Below, piece after piece: positions 48,586 to 61,300 of a DNA stretch of 64,000 nucleotides. The notes below the pieces were generated by a model. It made no database searches, was not told the origin of the DNA, and was given only the letters and a program-made list of their open reading frames with translations. A program made the translations under genes and the position numbers. Every line of letters starts with the position of its first letter. Position 1 is the stretch's first letter. The DNA is from Anarhynchus alexandrinus (Eukaryota > Chordata > Aves > Charadriiformes > Charadriidae), in the NCBI GenBank assembly GCA_008711295.1, contig VUYV01000118.1, forward strand, positions 2,494,639-2,558,638, read 5' to 3'.

Positions 48586-51500
48586 TGAGTTCTTTGTGCA
48601 AATAATAGCCTTTGCTTTTTTGGTTTGTGTCCTGTTTAATTCTGAACATATACTTCTGCATTATGAATTGGGGAATGTATGATAGGAAGAGATTCCTCAG
48701 ACAGGTGATAGGAAGCGTTGCAGCAGAAGATGAATAGACTACTGGCCTGAAAGTCAACAGGACATTTCTTCATTTCAGTTTGGCTACAAATCCAAGCTGG
48801 AGCCAGGAGTAATCATATTCACACTGGGGGAAAAAAGGTGCCAGACCATAGAAGCGTTAAATGGGCAAAACTAAGTGCTGTTATTGGTCCCTTGTTTCCA
48901 GCAAGGAATTGCATAGGCTAACAAAGTAAACAATTTGCAATAACAACATGGAAAATAGTGATGATGATTTTCGGGGAGTGAATTACTGGAAGTGCAAGAA
49001 GCCCAAGCAGTTAAGGAAGAGCGTGAAGGCAGCCGTTGGGGAAAGGAGCAGAGACCTGAAACAACTCAACCTCTCCTTAGTGATGCTCCTGGGAGGGAGT
49101 TTCCTCTTGCTGAAGGGAGAGAACCGAAAGCTGAGCCTGGCAGTTTTTCTAATTGCTTGCTGTTTCTCCATCAGTGTGCTGTCAGGGTAGGCCTATATTG
49201 TGTAGCATTTTGTTTACATATAGACCCAAATGAACTAAATAACCCTGTAAAAAGGCAAAGAAATTCTGGAAGAGATGGCTGATGGCAAATATTTTTCTAT
49301 GCTTGATGTGTCAGCAGGGTTCTGGCAGGTGCCCTTAGAAAAATACAGCGCACATTTTTGTGCATTCAACACCCCCTTTGGGAGACAGTGTTTCCTCAGG
49401 CTGCCCTTTGGGTTATGTTCAACACCTGAGGTGTTCAAAGGAAAATACAACAACTGTTTGATGGTAGAGAAGGTACAAAGGTTTGTGTAGATGACATTTT
49501 GATCTGGGAAAACCAGTAGAGGAACTAGTCACTGGTTCCTAACAGCCTTGGAAAAACCAGGAGTTAGGCTAAAAGCTAAACCAACAGTAAAAGTAAATTC
49601 TGTGAAATGGAAATATCATACCTGGGAGAGAAAAGTGCATAGCAAGGGGGAGTGTAGGTCGCAACAAGCATGAGGCTGTGTTGGCCCCAGTAGGTGAAGA
49701 AGGAGTCAAAGTTTTCTGAAGTGCAGAGAAACCTGTGGAATGGGAGAGTTTTGCCTGACCCTCCATCGCGGTGTGAAAACTGGCCGCCATCCCAGGGTGA
49801 GCAGCAGTGCACAGGCAGAGACTCGGACTTGTTATCACCAGATCGATATTTCAGAGTGCCGCCGATTGATAAATATTTTAAAAGAGGCGGAGGGAAATAC
49901 ACTTACAGCACAGAACACCACATTTATATGTGCAGTTCCTGCATTAGGAATTAGTAAATGCCTTGACCAGATTGACCAAGTGTATATACATCAATATTTG
50001 ACTGCTGTGACCTGTTGCGGAAAATACTTGCTTTGAATCTAGAAACTGATCCAGAGATGACAGGAGAGATTGTTCGGTTTTGTTTGTTTCTTAGCATTTA
50101 TCTAGTTTTGGAAGGCTTTATTGGGGGAGAAAAAAACTCAGAGAACTCTTTAGATCTTTAAGTCTCAGTCTGGAAAAGCATCTATTTTTAAAATTACTAA
50201 AATACTGGGCAAGATTAAGGTGTCATATAATCCCCTCTGGCTTTGTGAGGTCACTCCCATGTTAAAAAAAAATGGGGAGACCTCTGTCATTATTATTATT
50301 ATTATTATTTGAAATGATTGCTTGTCTCCTTTTAAAGACATTGCCTGTTGTCATGATTTCAGATTCATACCCCAAACCTGTGTTAAAGAAAAGCATGTGG
50401 AAAATCCTATAAATGGAAAACTAGGCTTATTGGACCCAGTTCTGCCGCAGTAAATCTCTGTTTGTTATTTTAATCTAAACTTTTACCAAAGCAGTCCTTA
50501 TGCTTGCAATAGATGAGAACAGGACTTATATAAAAAGAAATCAAGTTAAAATAGTTTTCTCTTTGGAATTTGTCATGCTAGAGCATTAGATATCACTGTT
50601 CTGGGAACAAAGTAGGCAGTGAATCACTGATGATTTTGCCATAAAAATAAGTAGATCATTGAATGAATTAAAATACTGAAGGAACTGACAAAATTTGTGG
50701 CTTCACTGTAATCTCTTTTGAAAATTGTTTTTTTCTCTTTTAGTTCTCTAAGTAGGTGAACGAGTATCATATTTAGAGTAAAGAAAAGACTAATCTTTAT
50801 CGAACAGCTATTCCTATGCAATGTATACATAATTTTCTGTAGAGCGAGGGATTTTGTTTGTTTGTTTTTGTCTTTACAGTGATGCAATTCAGATCCATCT
50901 GCTCCGCAGGAGCTCAGTTCTGTTTCAAGTATCTTTAACTTTATGAGTACGGCACCGCTTTCCTGGTTCAATAGCCCCTGAGGGATAGCTTTAAACGGGC
51001 ATGTAAATTTATTACTGAAACTCTGCAAGGAAATGATAGTCTGCCAGACTGAACAAAACAGCAGATACTGTGTCAGATATGTCATATCTTGTCAAATGGC
51101 AAGTACGTGGCTACTGGGATTGTGTTTCTATTTGCTGTGGATATAAGCTGGTCTCAATTGTTAGGAAGGATTACTCAGCCTCTTTACATTCAAGAGATGA
51201 AATGGAAAAGAAAATTGTTTCAAGATTTCCAGTGCTAGCAGCTGGCTCTGTGTGTTGGAAGCATCTAGGTCAAGTGACAGCAATGGAGGAATTGCCCCAA
51301 AGGTTTTAACCTGAAAAAGGCGTTTGTCCAGTTTTGGTATTTTGTCATATATGGATGTGGGAAGAAGACAATGAGAAAAGATGGAAACAGTCTTTCACTT
51401 GAAACTGGAGGTAGAGCTGGAAATACTCTGTATCAGCTGAATTTGGAACTGGGCAGTACTTGACGCATGACTAGAAGGGTTTCTCACACAGCCTCACTCT

Positions 51501-52170
51501 TCAGGTGGAACTCCTTCGTGCCTGGGAACCGAGTGAGTGATGGTTTGGATGGGAAGAGGTGTCACAGCTTTAGCCGCTACAAGTATTTCTGGTAGATCAG
51601 ACAGGGCTGCCTGTCCTTTGTAGATCTGGATTCACCAGCTTTCCAATTACAGAGGAGCTGAAAGGCAGCAGGACAAGCAATACCAGTGGCATTTCTAGTA
51701 CTTTTTAGCTAATAATTCCCTAAATAGTCACTTTCAAAAGACAGGGAAGCCTAAAAAGCTCCATAAACTGCAAAAGTTAAAGCTCCGAAATTACCTGTGT
51801 GCCTACAGCTTACCTCAAAATGCTAATGGCTGAAGAGCCCTACATTTAGAAGTAAGGCTGTTATTAAAAAGGCACAGTGATGTTCTAGGAAAGCATAAAT
51901 AACCATTACCATTTTTACCATTTCTCTAGAATGGATGTTATATTAGCAGGTCTGGGTTTATTAATGGAGCATAGTTACAAGCCAGTTGAAATGTCTCACT
52001 CTGGATTAAAAAATGAGGTTTCCAGGATCGCTCTGGACTTAAGCCAAAAGCTTTGCGTTTTGGGCTGTCGAGTCAAAGCCACTTAGAAGCTGTTCTAGTT
52101 GTTTCCCTCCCGTTTGTGTCATTAGCTATGGAAACTGATGTTACTTAAGGATGTCGGACCGGTGGCCAGC
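48586..52170 (+). repeat. Tandem duplicate segment, copy 2 (3585 bp)
   Basis: The second copy of 45000-48584, in the same orientation and at a constant offset of 3586. The differing bases are at 48856, 48878, 49670, 49907, 50789, 51327 and 51354 (five transitions, two transversions). It continues into unique sequence after GGCCAGC at 52170. Copy 1 has the unique left flank and copy 2 the unique right flank, as expected if two allelic contigs were joined end to end. Confidence 0.95.
49220..49630 (+). mobile_element. Degenerate Ty3/Gypsy reverse transcriptase relic, copy 2
   Basis: Same relic as at 45634-46044, with the same frame breaks, since none of the seven copy differences falls inside it. 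The motif-A Asp codon is at 49305-49307 and the DD codons at 49490-49495. If the tandem duplication is an assembly artefact, this is the other allele of the same locus and not a second insertion. Confidence 0.8.
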
Positions 52171-53721
52171 CAGGATGCAGTGGAACTTTGTCCTCAATTC
52201 TTCTTCATCAACGTCTAATCTAATATAGCTTGCTCTTGAGGAATGCTTTGCAAAATTCTTGTGGTATAAGAATAAGACTACAAAATAGTTAGTAAATCAG
52301 AGATCTGGGCTCCTACACTTAATTATTTTGTTTCCAACTATTCTATCTTCTATTTTTTCTCCAAAGAAACAGAGAAAAATACTTTATCGTATACCCCCTC
52401 AATAAAAAAAAAAAATCAAAACTGATTTCTAGACCATTCCAAATTCTTCTTCTTTGTCCAGGAGGTTCACTGTACTTCTTTACCATCTGGCCAACTGACT
52501 TAAGAAAAAGCATTCAGCTCATTTTTAGTAGTCAGTTTTTCAACTGAAAGTAATGTGATTGGATCTTTCTCAAAAATGATAGGAAACCCCCAAAGTCAGC
52601 TGGAATCAAATTCACAGCAATGTGGTTGGAAAGGAACAACTTTCTCCCATTTTCTTTTTAAAGTTATGGCACTGTAACGGTTGCTTTAAATTCTATACCC
52701 GGAATATCTAAGTTTTAGACCAGACATTTGGGACTAGATATGAATTGAAAGACAATGCCTTGCACCTATTGCAGTTATGGGAGACTGTAAGTAGGTTGAG
52801 TCACCCAAATCACTCTGCACCTTGGGGTTTTCCTTTACTTCACCAACAAATACAAACCTTATTATCCTGACCTGCTTCCTGAACTGGCTCCTTTCCAGGG
52901 TTTTTCCTTGCCAAAATATTTGGCTGACTGTGGAGATGTTCTCCATATTTTAACTTCCTGAATTGAAGTTAATGGGACCCACCTGGTCTGGTTTGGAGAT
53001 GAGTCAGCAGAAGAGTCCAGCATATTTAGAAAGAGTCCTTGAAAGTCATATCTAATAGACACTCAAACCCAACGAGGCCAGGAAGCCGGGATTTACGTCA
53101 CTGAGGCTTAAAATTGCATTTGCTGCAGTGCTGTGGTAGTAACTGCATTAGAGTATTTTTTCCTGGGTTTTTATTAGAGTATTTGTCCAGAAATATGATA
53201 TTTCAAATGTCAATTGCATTTGTGGTTGCAACAATTTGAGTGGGCAGTTTTGTGTTATCTTTCATGCTTCACCTCCCAAGCAAAACGTACCTCTCTGAGT
53301 AAAGACCCTGAGATGGAGGCATGTCTTTGCTGATCGTATCTCATGATGGTATGAGCTGCAACGGAAATACAGGTTATAATTTCTTTCTGTTCTCATCGTG
53401 CCAAATGAAATTGCTGCTGCTGGCAGCAGTTCTTCAAGACTAGTTTTAACACCTCTTTGGTGGGTTTCAGAGCCTGTTCTAGGCTGAGAATAAGCCAAGC
53501 CAGTATTACCTAAACCTTGCAGATGCTTCTTTCTGCAGTCAGGGCATTCGTCCCTCTCCACCTTCCTGTTCCACTGATACCAAGGTTATTCCCTTGCAGA
53601 GCTGTAGCAAAGGCACGTAGGCAACATTATTTTTTTTTCTTGAGCAGGCTGGCTTCACATACAGAGGCAAATTTCTGATGGGGAGTCCAAATATATTTCT
53701 AAGTGTACCTTATTTGTAGAC
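52171..53721. other. Non-coding stretch, nothing recognised
   Basis: Unique sequence to the right of the duplication. Frames of up to 99 codons have no recognisable product. Confidence 0.55.
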
Positions 53722-53955
53722 TGCCCCACCATGTCAACCGCCCCACTCAGCTTGGTGTTGTCCGCAAACTTGCTGAGGGTGCACTCGATCCCGCTGTCGA
53801 TGTCATTGATGATGATATTGAACAATACTGGTCCCAGTACAGACCCCTGATGGACACCACTTGTCACTGATCTCCATCTGGGAACTGAGCCGTTGACCAC
53901 TACTCCCTGGATGTGGCCATCCAACCAATTCCTTGTCCACCAACCAGTCCACAAT
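53722..53955 (-). mobile_element. CR1 LINE internal fragment (reverse transcriptase)
   Basis: The minus-strand translation reads as CR1 ORF2 reverse transcriptase: [16 protein letters not shown], then [19 protein letters not shown], then [19 protein letters not shown]. These are the palm-domain blocks that in active CR1 end in the catalytic FADD box. Here the second Asp has become Asn (FADN), so this copy could not polymerise. The match fades below about 53722, and no CR1 3' end follows, so it is an internal remnant. Most bird CR1s keep only the 3' end, so an internal piece is less usual. Confidence 0.92.
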
Positions 53956-55388
53956 AGCACATCACAGAAGTCAAAAAGAATCCAGGCAATGTCTTCTCAG
54001 AAATCTCCCCGTGGATATCACAATCATGTTTCAAGAGAAGGAGTTTTAGGTACAGAACTGACTGCAAACAGAGCTCGAAGTGGCAAGCAAGCTTGTTGGT
54101 CTTAGAATAACTCCTGCCTTGGAAAATTGCCTCTGCTGCAACCTTCAGCTGAATTCAAAACTCTCAGCATCGCACTCTGTCCCAGGCAGAACACTCCATC
54201 ACACCTGAAAAGAAGAGGGAGAGACAGGGTCTGATAATTTACAATACATGTAGTTTATTGTGCTTGTGGATTTTACAGGATAAATGCAAAACTAAACCAA
54301 CTCGCCTTTCTTAGCTGATGTTATGGCTAGTAATTACAACGTCTTTGTCTCTTCCCAGAGAAACTGATCTCGCCCTTTTCAGTACAGATCAGTCATTCTA
54401 CTAAGTAGCAAGCTCCTAAGTGGCAATCTTTCATTCGTGCTCCCTCCTTTCTTCTCTCTGGTAATTGAAATGCTAAGGCTGAGCCAAGACTAGATGACAC
54501 TCTTCAAATGTATATTTGTGGTTTTCAGAGAATTCTCTACATCAACGTTCAATGTTTTTACGGGAGAAAAAAAAGAAGTTAGTAGTAAGATGTTCCCTTG
54601 GAGGTAGTGATAGTTTCACCCCCAAATGAACTTCCCTAAGAGGATGAATTAAAAACTGTATAAAGTGATTGATAACCGGTATGAAGAAATTGTCTATTCT
54701 ACTCTAAAGCCAGTTCCCAAATCTAGACAGCTCATCAGGCAAACGCAACCATCTAGCAAGGGCCAGTATGGTACAGGGCATCCCAGTCTGACGAGCAGGT
54801 TAATCACCGAGTCTCCTTCCTAGGGGCTGCCCTTACCGTGAAGCTTACGTCCTGAATTCTGCGTGTCTGTCTCAAACATTTTAACAGCTCCAAAGCTGTG
54901 CCTTTAGAATTGGTCCTTCTGGGATGTGTGCACCTCTCTTGTGCCCGACAAGTGGGGAAGGAAATTCTGAAGTGTGAAGGAGAGAAGCCGCGTGTAAGAA
55001 GCAGCACACCGAACCCAGGCATGGAGGGAAGAGGGGCGCTGCTGCAGATTCCCCAAGGCTTTAGAGTAACTAAGTAACCTGCCTAATTATAGAATAATGA
55101 TGGTAAATAAGACCAGAGAGTAGCAATAGCTTTTGTCTCATGGCTTGTAATGTATTTAGCAAGATCCTAAACATCAGAAGCACAAGCATGTGCAAACGCT
55201 TGACCATAAAGTCAGGGTAGAGTACTACCTTCATTATTTTTTTCCCCACTATATCTATCAAATTAGCAAAGAAATGATTGTGCACTTGTGTCCTGGAAGT
55301 AACTAGCCATGAATGAATTTGAGTTAATAAATGTATATGTAACGAGGCTGATCTTCAGTTTTGTCTTAACTGGAGATTTTCTGGTTTG
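53956..55388. other. Non-coding stretch, nothing recognised
   Basis: No gene or repeat beyond the possible 5' continuation of the CR1 fragment, which I cannot follow past about 53965. Confidence 0.5.
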
Positions 55389-55407
55389 TTTTTTTTTTTT
55401 TTTTAAG

Positions 55408-55935
55408 NNNNNNNNNNNNNNNNNNNNNNNNNNNNNNNNNNNNNNNNNNNNNNNNNNNNNNNNNNNNNNNNNNNNNNNNNNNNNNNNNNNNNNNNNNNNN
55501 NNNNNNNNNNNNNNNNNNNNNNNNNNNNNNNNNNNNNNNNNNNNNNNNNNNNNNNNNNNNNNNNNNNNNNNNNNNNNNNNNNNNNNNNNNNNNNNNNNNN
55601 NNNNNNNNNNNNNNNNNNNNNNNNNNNNNNNNNNNNNNNNNNNNNNNNNNNNNNNNNNNNNNNNNNNNNNNNNNNNNNNNNNNNNNNNNNNNNNNNNNNN
55701 NNNNNNNNNNNNNNNNNNNNNNNNNNNNNNNNNNNNNNNNNNNNNNNNNNNNNNNNNNNNNNNNNNNNNNNNNNNNNNNNNNNNNNNNNNNNNNNNNNNN
55801 NNNNNNNNNNNNNNNNNNNNNNNNNNNNNNNNNNNNNNNNNNNNNNNNNNNNNNNNNNNNNNNNNNNNNNNNNNNNNNNNNNNNNNNNNNNNNNNNNNNN
55901 NNNNNNNNNNNNNNNNNNNNNNNNNNNNNNNNNNN
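55408..55935. other. Assembly gap (528 N)
   Basis: A run of unknown bases. The left edge is T16 followed by AAG (55389-55407). The right edge is T13 followed by AAGG (55936-55952). The shared T13AAG suggests the edges may overlap, so the stated gap length may not be real. Confidence 0.98.
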
Positions 55936-55952
55936 TTTTTTTTTTTTTAAGG

Positions 55953-56282
55953 CTTGTGCTGAAATGAAAGATACTTTTGTGACCTTAATTTCAAGCTAGC
56001 AACATTTTCATTTTCACCTGGGAATATTACAAAAGCTCAGCCGCAGCATGGTTATCGAAGCTAGTGTTGCGTACATATTTCCAGACAGATCCTTGTTTCT
56101 AATTAAAATAAACAATGGATTCCTCAGAGCGATGAGATCTTCAATAAACCAAAGTTTAAAAAAAAAAAAAAAAAGAGTGAGGGAAGATAATAGTTTAATT
56201 AATAGAATCTGGCGCCCTTCCAAAGTACACTGTGTCAGTTGAAGTATGCGAGGTGGGGAAACTCGGGGTGGCTGGCATGTGA
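55953..56282. other. Non-coding stretch with a poly-A run
   Basis: An A-rich run lies near 56158-56174. No element body is recognised. Confidence 0.5.
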
Positions 56283-56590
56283 AAAACATCGCTCATGATG
56301 AGTCTTGCAAGAAAATGCCAGTCACGCTTCAGCGAACAACGTCAGGAGTCGGCTGTGCCGCCGCGCTGGCCTTGCCTTCTCTTGGCGTGCAACGGACGGT
56401 GTGTCGTTCTCTTCCCAAGGCAGCGGCGTTCCAAACGGAATTCCACTAGATGCTAAGTCGAAGAGTCAAATTAATCTCTTCGTGCTGCCTGGCTGAAAGG
56501 GAAGGGGACAAAACTGCCGAGCGCGGGTCAGGGGAGCTGCAGGGGTTGCGGTGAACCATCAGCGCCGTCACTGGTTGGGGCACGTTGGGC
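56283..56590. promoter_or_regulatory. CpG-enriched patch of unknown role
   Basis: I count about 24 CpGs by hand in roughly 300 bases, well above the flanks, but the GC level is only moderate. No CCAAT, Sp1 or start-site arrangement is evident. It could be a weak CpG island, an unmethylated enhancer or an untranslated exon. Confidence 0.35.
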
Positions 56591-57999
56591 TGAGCACAAA
56601 CACAGGAAGGAGATGCAGTTGCCAAGAGGCTCAAAGCAAAAGGTGTCAGATCTACTTCCACCTTGCTTAGGTATCAACTGATGACTTCCAATGAAAATAT
56701 TTTCCCTTTAGACCACTTTCCAGATTTCCAGAGGCAAGAGAGATGTGTGTTGTGCCAACAGCACCGGTATGACAGGTAGCCAAGGTTTTTCCTTGGGAGA
56801 AGCAGACGTGGGTCAAGTGTCAAAATATCCAAAATGCTCAGCTCCCCTCTCCCTGCTCCCCCCTCCTTCCTTTGCTCCGTATAAATCTAATTCTGTCTGG
56901 TTTTTCTCATAGAAGCAACTGTCGTTGCTTCAACAGCATTATGGTCTGCAGATCTTGTTTGCTGGAAACCCCTTCTTACTCCTTTCCCCACTGCCCACGT
57001 CAGGAAGTCAAGTCGGTCCAGTTTTGTTTCAGCCCAAGTCATGGCTCAGCTGGGAGCTGTAATTGCATTGGTCTGGTTTTCATTTTTGGCCAATAATAGC
57101 CAGGTAACGCATTCACATTACAGAACCCTAAATTGAAACGGGGAAGGATCGCAATGCAAAATTTCAGCCAGGGAGAGGCTGTCACTCCCATCTCCTGCTT
57201 CAGGGCAACACTCGTATTTCCAGCACAGGTTGCAAACCGTCGATGTCTGACATACTGGTGGGTCCACCCAAGGTGGTGGAAGTTTGAATCATATTGGGAA
57301 CCAGAAGAGCTGTGTCTGCTTCTTATTAGGCCAAGCTCTGGTTTAAATAAGCTGTTTGTGAAGAGGTATTTTGCTGGTCAAGCAGACGTAAACGAGCTTG
57401 TGACTTCCAATGCAACTGCCCAAATACAGGTTTTTGTGGATGACTGTCACTGGTGCAGCGAAGGGCAGTAGGACAGGCAACCAGAAGACAGCGGTTCGTT
57501 CTGCACTGGGGGCCGGGGGTGGAAGGGGTGTGTGGCTTCTGGAGTTAATCATCCTTCAAGGGCACAACAAGGCACAGCAGAGCCAGGTGCGTCTGATTTC
57601 CCCAGGGCCTGATTATCTCATGATAACCACATCCTCTGAAGTTGATTTTCTGCTATGTTTTCCCAGGTTTTTGTACAAAGGAATGATTTAGGTAAACTGA
57701 ATTGACCATAAAATTTACCAAGTGAATTCCCACCCCCTCACCTCCCCCCTTTTTTAAGAACATCAGGTAGCCAGTCTGGTCAGGGAGAGAGGTCTGCAGA
57801 ATGAAATAACCCCATTTATATTTTTAATTTGAATCATGGGTGTCATCTCCACTGAAGCTTTATGAACATGCAACTCGGGAGATCAGCCCTGGGCTTGTTG
57901 ACAGCAAGCAGGGGTTAAGGAATCGGGGAGGGCCATAAAGCAAATGTCAAAATAAACAAAAAATACAGTTTGTACATACCTTGAGCTGCTGACACCTGC
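56591..57999. other. Non-coding stretch, nothing recognised
   Basis: Contains a G-rich spot near 57507-57527 (runs of 5, 5, 2 and 4 G) but no gene. The frame at 57133-57471 (112 codons) is unrecognised. Confidence 0.5.
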
Positions 58000-58200
58000 T
58001 CCACTGATGTGGTTTAAGGTGGCTCGGCATTCCCATCCCCAGCGCGCTGCCCTGCTCTGTGAGCATCGGTATCCCTGCTCTTCTTGTGTAGAGAGCACGC
58101 CGGTGCGGTCTGCCCAGTCGCGCCGGGTGGAAGTACCCACCTGCGCCTTATCCAGGCGGCCATGCCGCGTGTGCCCAGAGTTACCTGGCAGCTGTCCCTT
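58000..58200. other. Small CpG-enriched patch beside a CR1
   Basis: About 14 CpGs in 175 bases, including CAGCGCGCTG and GTCGCGCCGGG. It ends immediately before the CR1 3' end at 58217. No promoter layout is clear. Confidence 0.35.
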
Positions 58201-58216
58201 CTTATGGAATTTTTTT

Positions 58217-58380
58217 CACGGAATCACGGAATTTTCAGAGTTGGAAGGGACCTCTAGAGATCACCCAGCCCCACTCCCCTGCCAAAGCAGGACTGCCCAG
58301 AGCACATTACTCAGGACTGCATCCAGGCGGGTCTTGAAAATCTCCAGAGAAGGGGACTCCACAACCTCCCTGGGCAGCCT
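58217..58380 (-). mobile_element. CR1 LINE 3' end, minus strand
   Basis: The plus strand begins CACGGAATCACGGAATTTTC, then GAGTTGGAAGGGACCTCTAG, and ends with CTCCACAACCTCCCTGGGCA: a CR1 3' region in antisense, of a different subfamily from the window-end copies. It is 5'-truncated at about 58380. A preceding T6 run adjoins the terminal repeat. Confidence 0.93.
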
Positions 58381-61300
58381 ACACAAGGGACATGCCCAAC
58401 AGATACATAAGATTTGACTTTTCTCACTTTAAAGGTTAAAAATATGTCAAGTTGAAGGAAGTGGTAGTGGAAACCAACTATCAGAGTAGGAAGAAAATTG
58501 AATCAGACGCATCATGGGGCTCCGTTGTTTATATGCCACCTGCATCCCAAACTGGCATCCTAAAAAGCAGCGCTTCCCTGCCCATGAATGCTCAGGGTGC
58601 ATGAACACAGCCACTAGGGCTCCCCAGGCACCGAGATTTTTCTGCTGCCCAGACACTGTCCTGCCTGCGCTCGGCAGCTTGGCGCTGCCTTCGTACGCGT
58701 GCCGTGTTGCCGTTCGGGATGCAAGCATTCCCCTGTCCCTGCTGGCTTGTTGCGGGAGGGTGCCCAGGGCACAGGGTAGCAATGCTCCCTGTCGAATGCT
58801 GCAAGAGCCACAGCTTTCCTTCAGGACCCAACAACTGCCTGGTTGGGTTGGATCCTGTCCTAAAGGGCTTCTCTGCCCTCAGACATTATTTAAGGAGTGT
58901 AATGCAAGCTGGTAGATCCCATGCCAGCAGCCAGACATTGGAGAGTGAGTTAAGCATCACAGCCTTCGGCGTTGTAGCACGGGAAGTCCTGCTGAATCTA
59001 GGCTCAAAACGCCCACGTCGCATTTCCAGCTCTGCTGCTAGCTCGTGCGGTGAGGCTGGACAAAGCACTTAACTTCTTTGTGTGTTGTTTTTCAACAACA
59101 AGAAGAGAGATGACTTAATCTCTAATGGATATGAGAAGAATTCGGTCTTCTTTAGATCGCTGATTTAATTCCAAAAAAAATCTCTCTAGACAATTTAGAT
59201 ACACTATTATTAGTAGTAACACAGTGACACAGTAGTAGCACACTAATAGTCCAGATATGGATTCCTCAGCTTATGTAGCCAGACCTCCTTCTTAATTATT
59301 AGTTTTACTTCAAAGCAAGTAGAAAAGGGAAAAAAAAAAACCACCAACCTGTTGACAGTCTCAATACTAACAGGAGAGCCCAGACTCCTGTGTCTTGTAG
59401 TAAATGTGACATTTCACCTAATGGGTCTAAAAATAAAAGGGAAGCGGTGGAGAAAGTGCCTGTTACCTGCAAGTTCAGCCGCACCCTGGTGCATTCTTTG
59501 CCTGATGAGATCTTTTTGTGACAGAGCCAAACTCCAGATTTCCAAAAGCCAAAGTGTCAGTCAAAAATGGTAATTTCACCTCCAATTCTTGCTCCCCGCC
59601 ATTAATGTTTCAGCTGCTGACAATGGAGCAGTGATAGGAGTTGGATCGTTTCCCTTGGAAGAAGTTTGACTCAAAGCAGCATACTAAACTTTTGACGTTC
59701 TAATTCTACCTGTAGAGATGAGTTTAGGGACAGGTTATGGCTTCTGTTACCTTGAACCACTTTGGCCACCCTGAGTGCCCGGTGGCAGGATCTGCCCCTA
59801 GCTGAAACATTGAGAAGAACCTGTCTTTAAGTGAGCTCTCAACTCCTATAAAGCGGTACCAGTTCCTGCCTACATCAGCCATCCCACCTGCTAAGACCTT
59901 TGCTGGGAGACAACGTATTCTCTGAACTGGAATACACCCCAAGAGAAGACTGCAGTTAGCTGGTGCTGTCTCTGCCAGGGCTACAAAACCTTCACAAATG
60001 GACCAGAGCTCTTAACATCCCACTCTGTAAATCTCTGTCGGTGGTAGACAACAAAGATCCTGATCGTTTGAGATGGCACAGTCATACTGGCAGCTCATGG
60101 TCCTTCTAATAGGTGAGGCTTTTTAGTCAAAGTAGCTAGTTCTACAGTGAGTTGAGAATTTCTGGAGGAAACTTTTTCATCATGATTCATCAAACCACAA
60201 CTTTTCACAAGAATGTATCCATTTTGACCAAAGCTTCCCAGATCCAGGATAGCTCCTGGCTTCTGAGAGTGAAAGACATCTCGAACAGACAGGGCGAATA
60301 TTTGAATTGGAATACCCGAGGTCCCAAGTGAGAACTTTCACTGCTGGGCTATTATATGTTCTTGGGTGGGTCTTTTCTCTTTCTCTAAAAAATTTATTCC
60401 TAATGCAGAGCAAAGATGGTTTTTTTGAAATCTCAAGTTTTTGTGGGATGGGAAAACTGTCAGGCATCTTTGGATTTTATCCAGAACTCTTTTTTTTTTT
60501 CCTTTTTTTTTTTCAGGAATATTTTTCTGAAGCATCACTCTTCTTGTTCTAGTCATATTTTTAGCTAAAACGAAAAACAGATGGAGGAGATTAGGTTTTC
60601 TGTTTTTCTGAGGGAAATAAGTGAAATCATGAAATTTTGCTTAGAATGAAATTTATGAAAATGGCTGCAAGAATTGATAAGAATAAACATTTTTTTTACA
60701 AAACTGAAAAAGGATAACTTTGCATGTTTTCAGTTTCCTAGAATAAAATCAAGGTCTGCACCATCAATATTTTGTTTAAAATTTTACTCAGACACTGCAA
60801 CCTTTTCTTGAATAAAACTTTTTTTTCACTGAAAAATTATTGCAAAACATTTTTCTTTTACTACTCTCAGTGCAAAAACCTGATTATCTGAAGCAGATTA
60901 TCTAACTCAAAGTATTTGAAAAAAATAGAAGAAAAAATATTCAGTTACGATTTTGGAATACTTATTTCAAAATCTTACATGTTTTCCAAAAAAAATCATA
61001 TGAATCTTAGATATTTTCACCATTCTCATTAGTTATCTTTTTTGCCTTCCCATTATTTTCATAGCCTCCAACTGGAACAAGACGCCATCAACCTCTTCTG
61101 TGACTTTGCTCAAACTAAGGTGTCTGTTCCTAATAGTGCCAGATTCTGAGGTTGAAAAATTTGGCTTTCTTTCTGATTAAAAGATAATTTCACTTCATCT
61201 AGCCAGGAAGATAATGGTATTTTCCTTGCCCACCCTGTATCTTTTGTGTTCAAACAAGAACCTTTTAGTTGAAAGTTGATTTTCTCTTGCAAGGTGATGC

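Noticed and set aside
55309..55950. 213-codon open frame across the N gap
   Set aside because: It is open only because unknown bases cannot encode stops.
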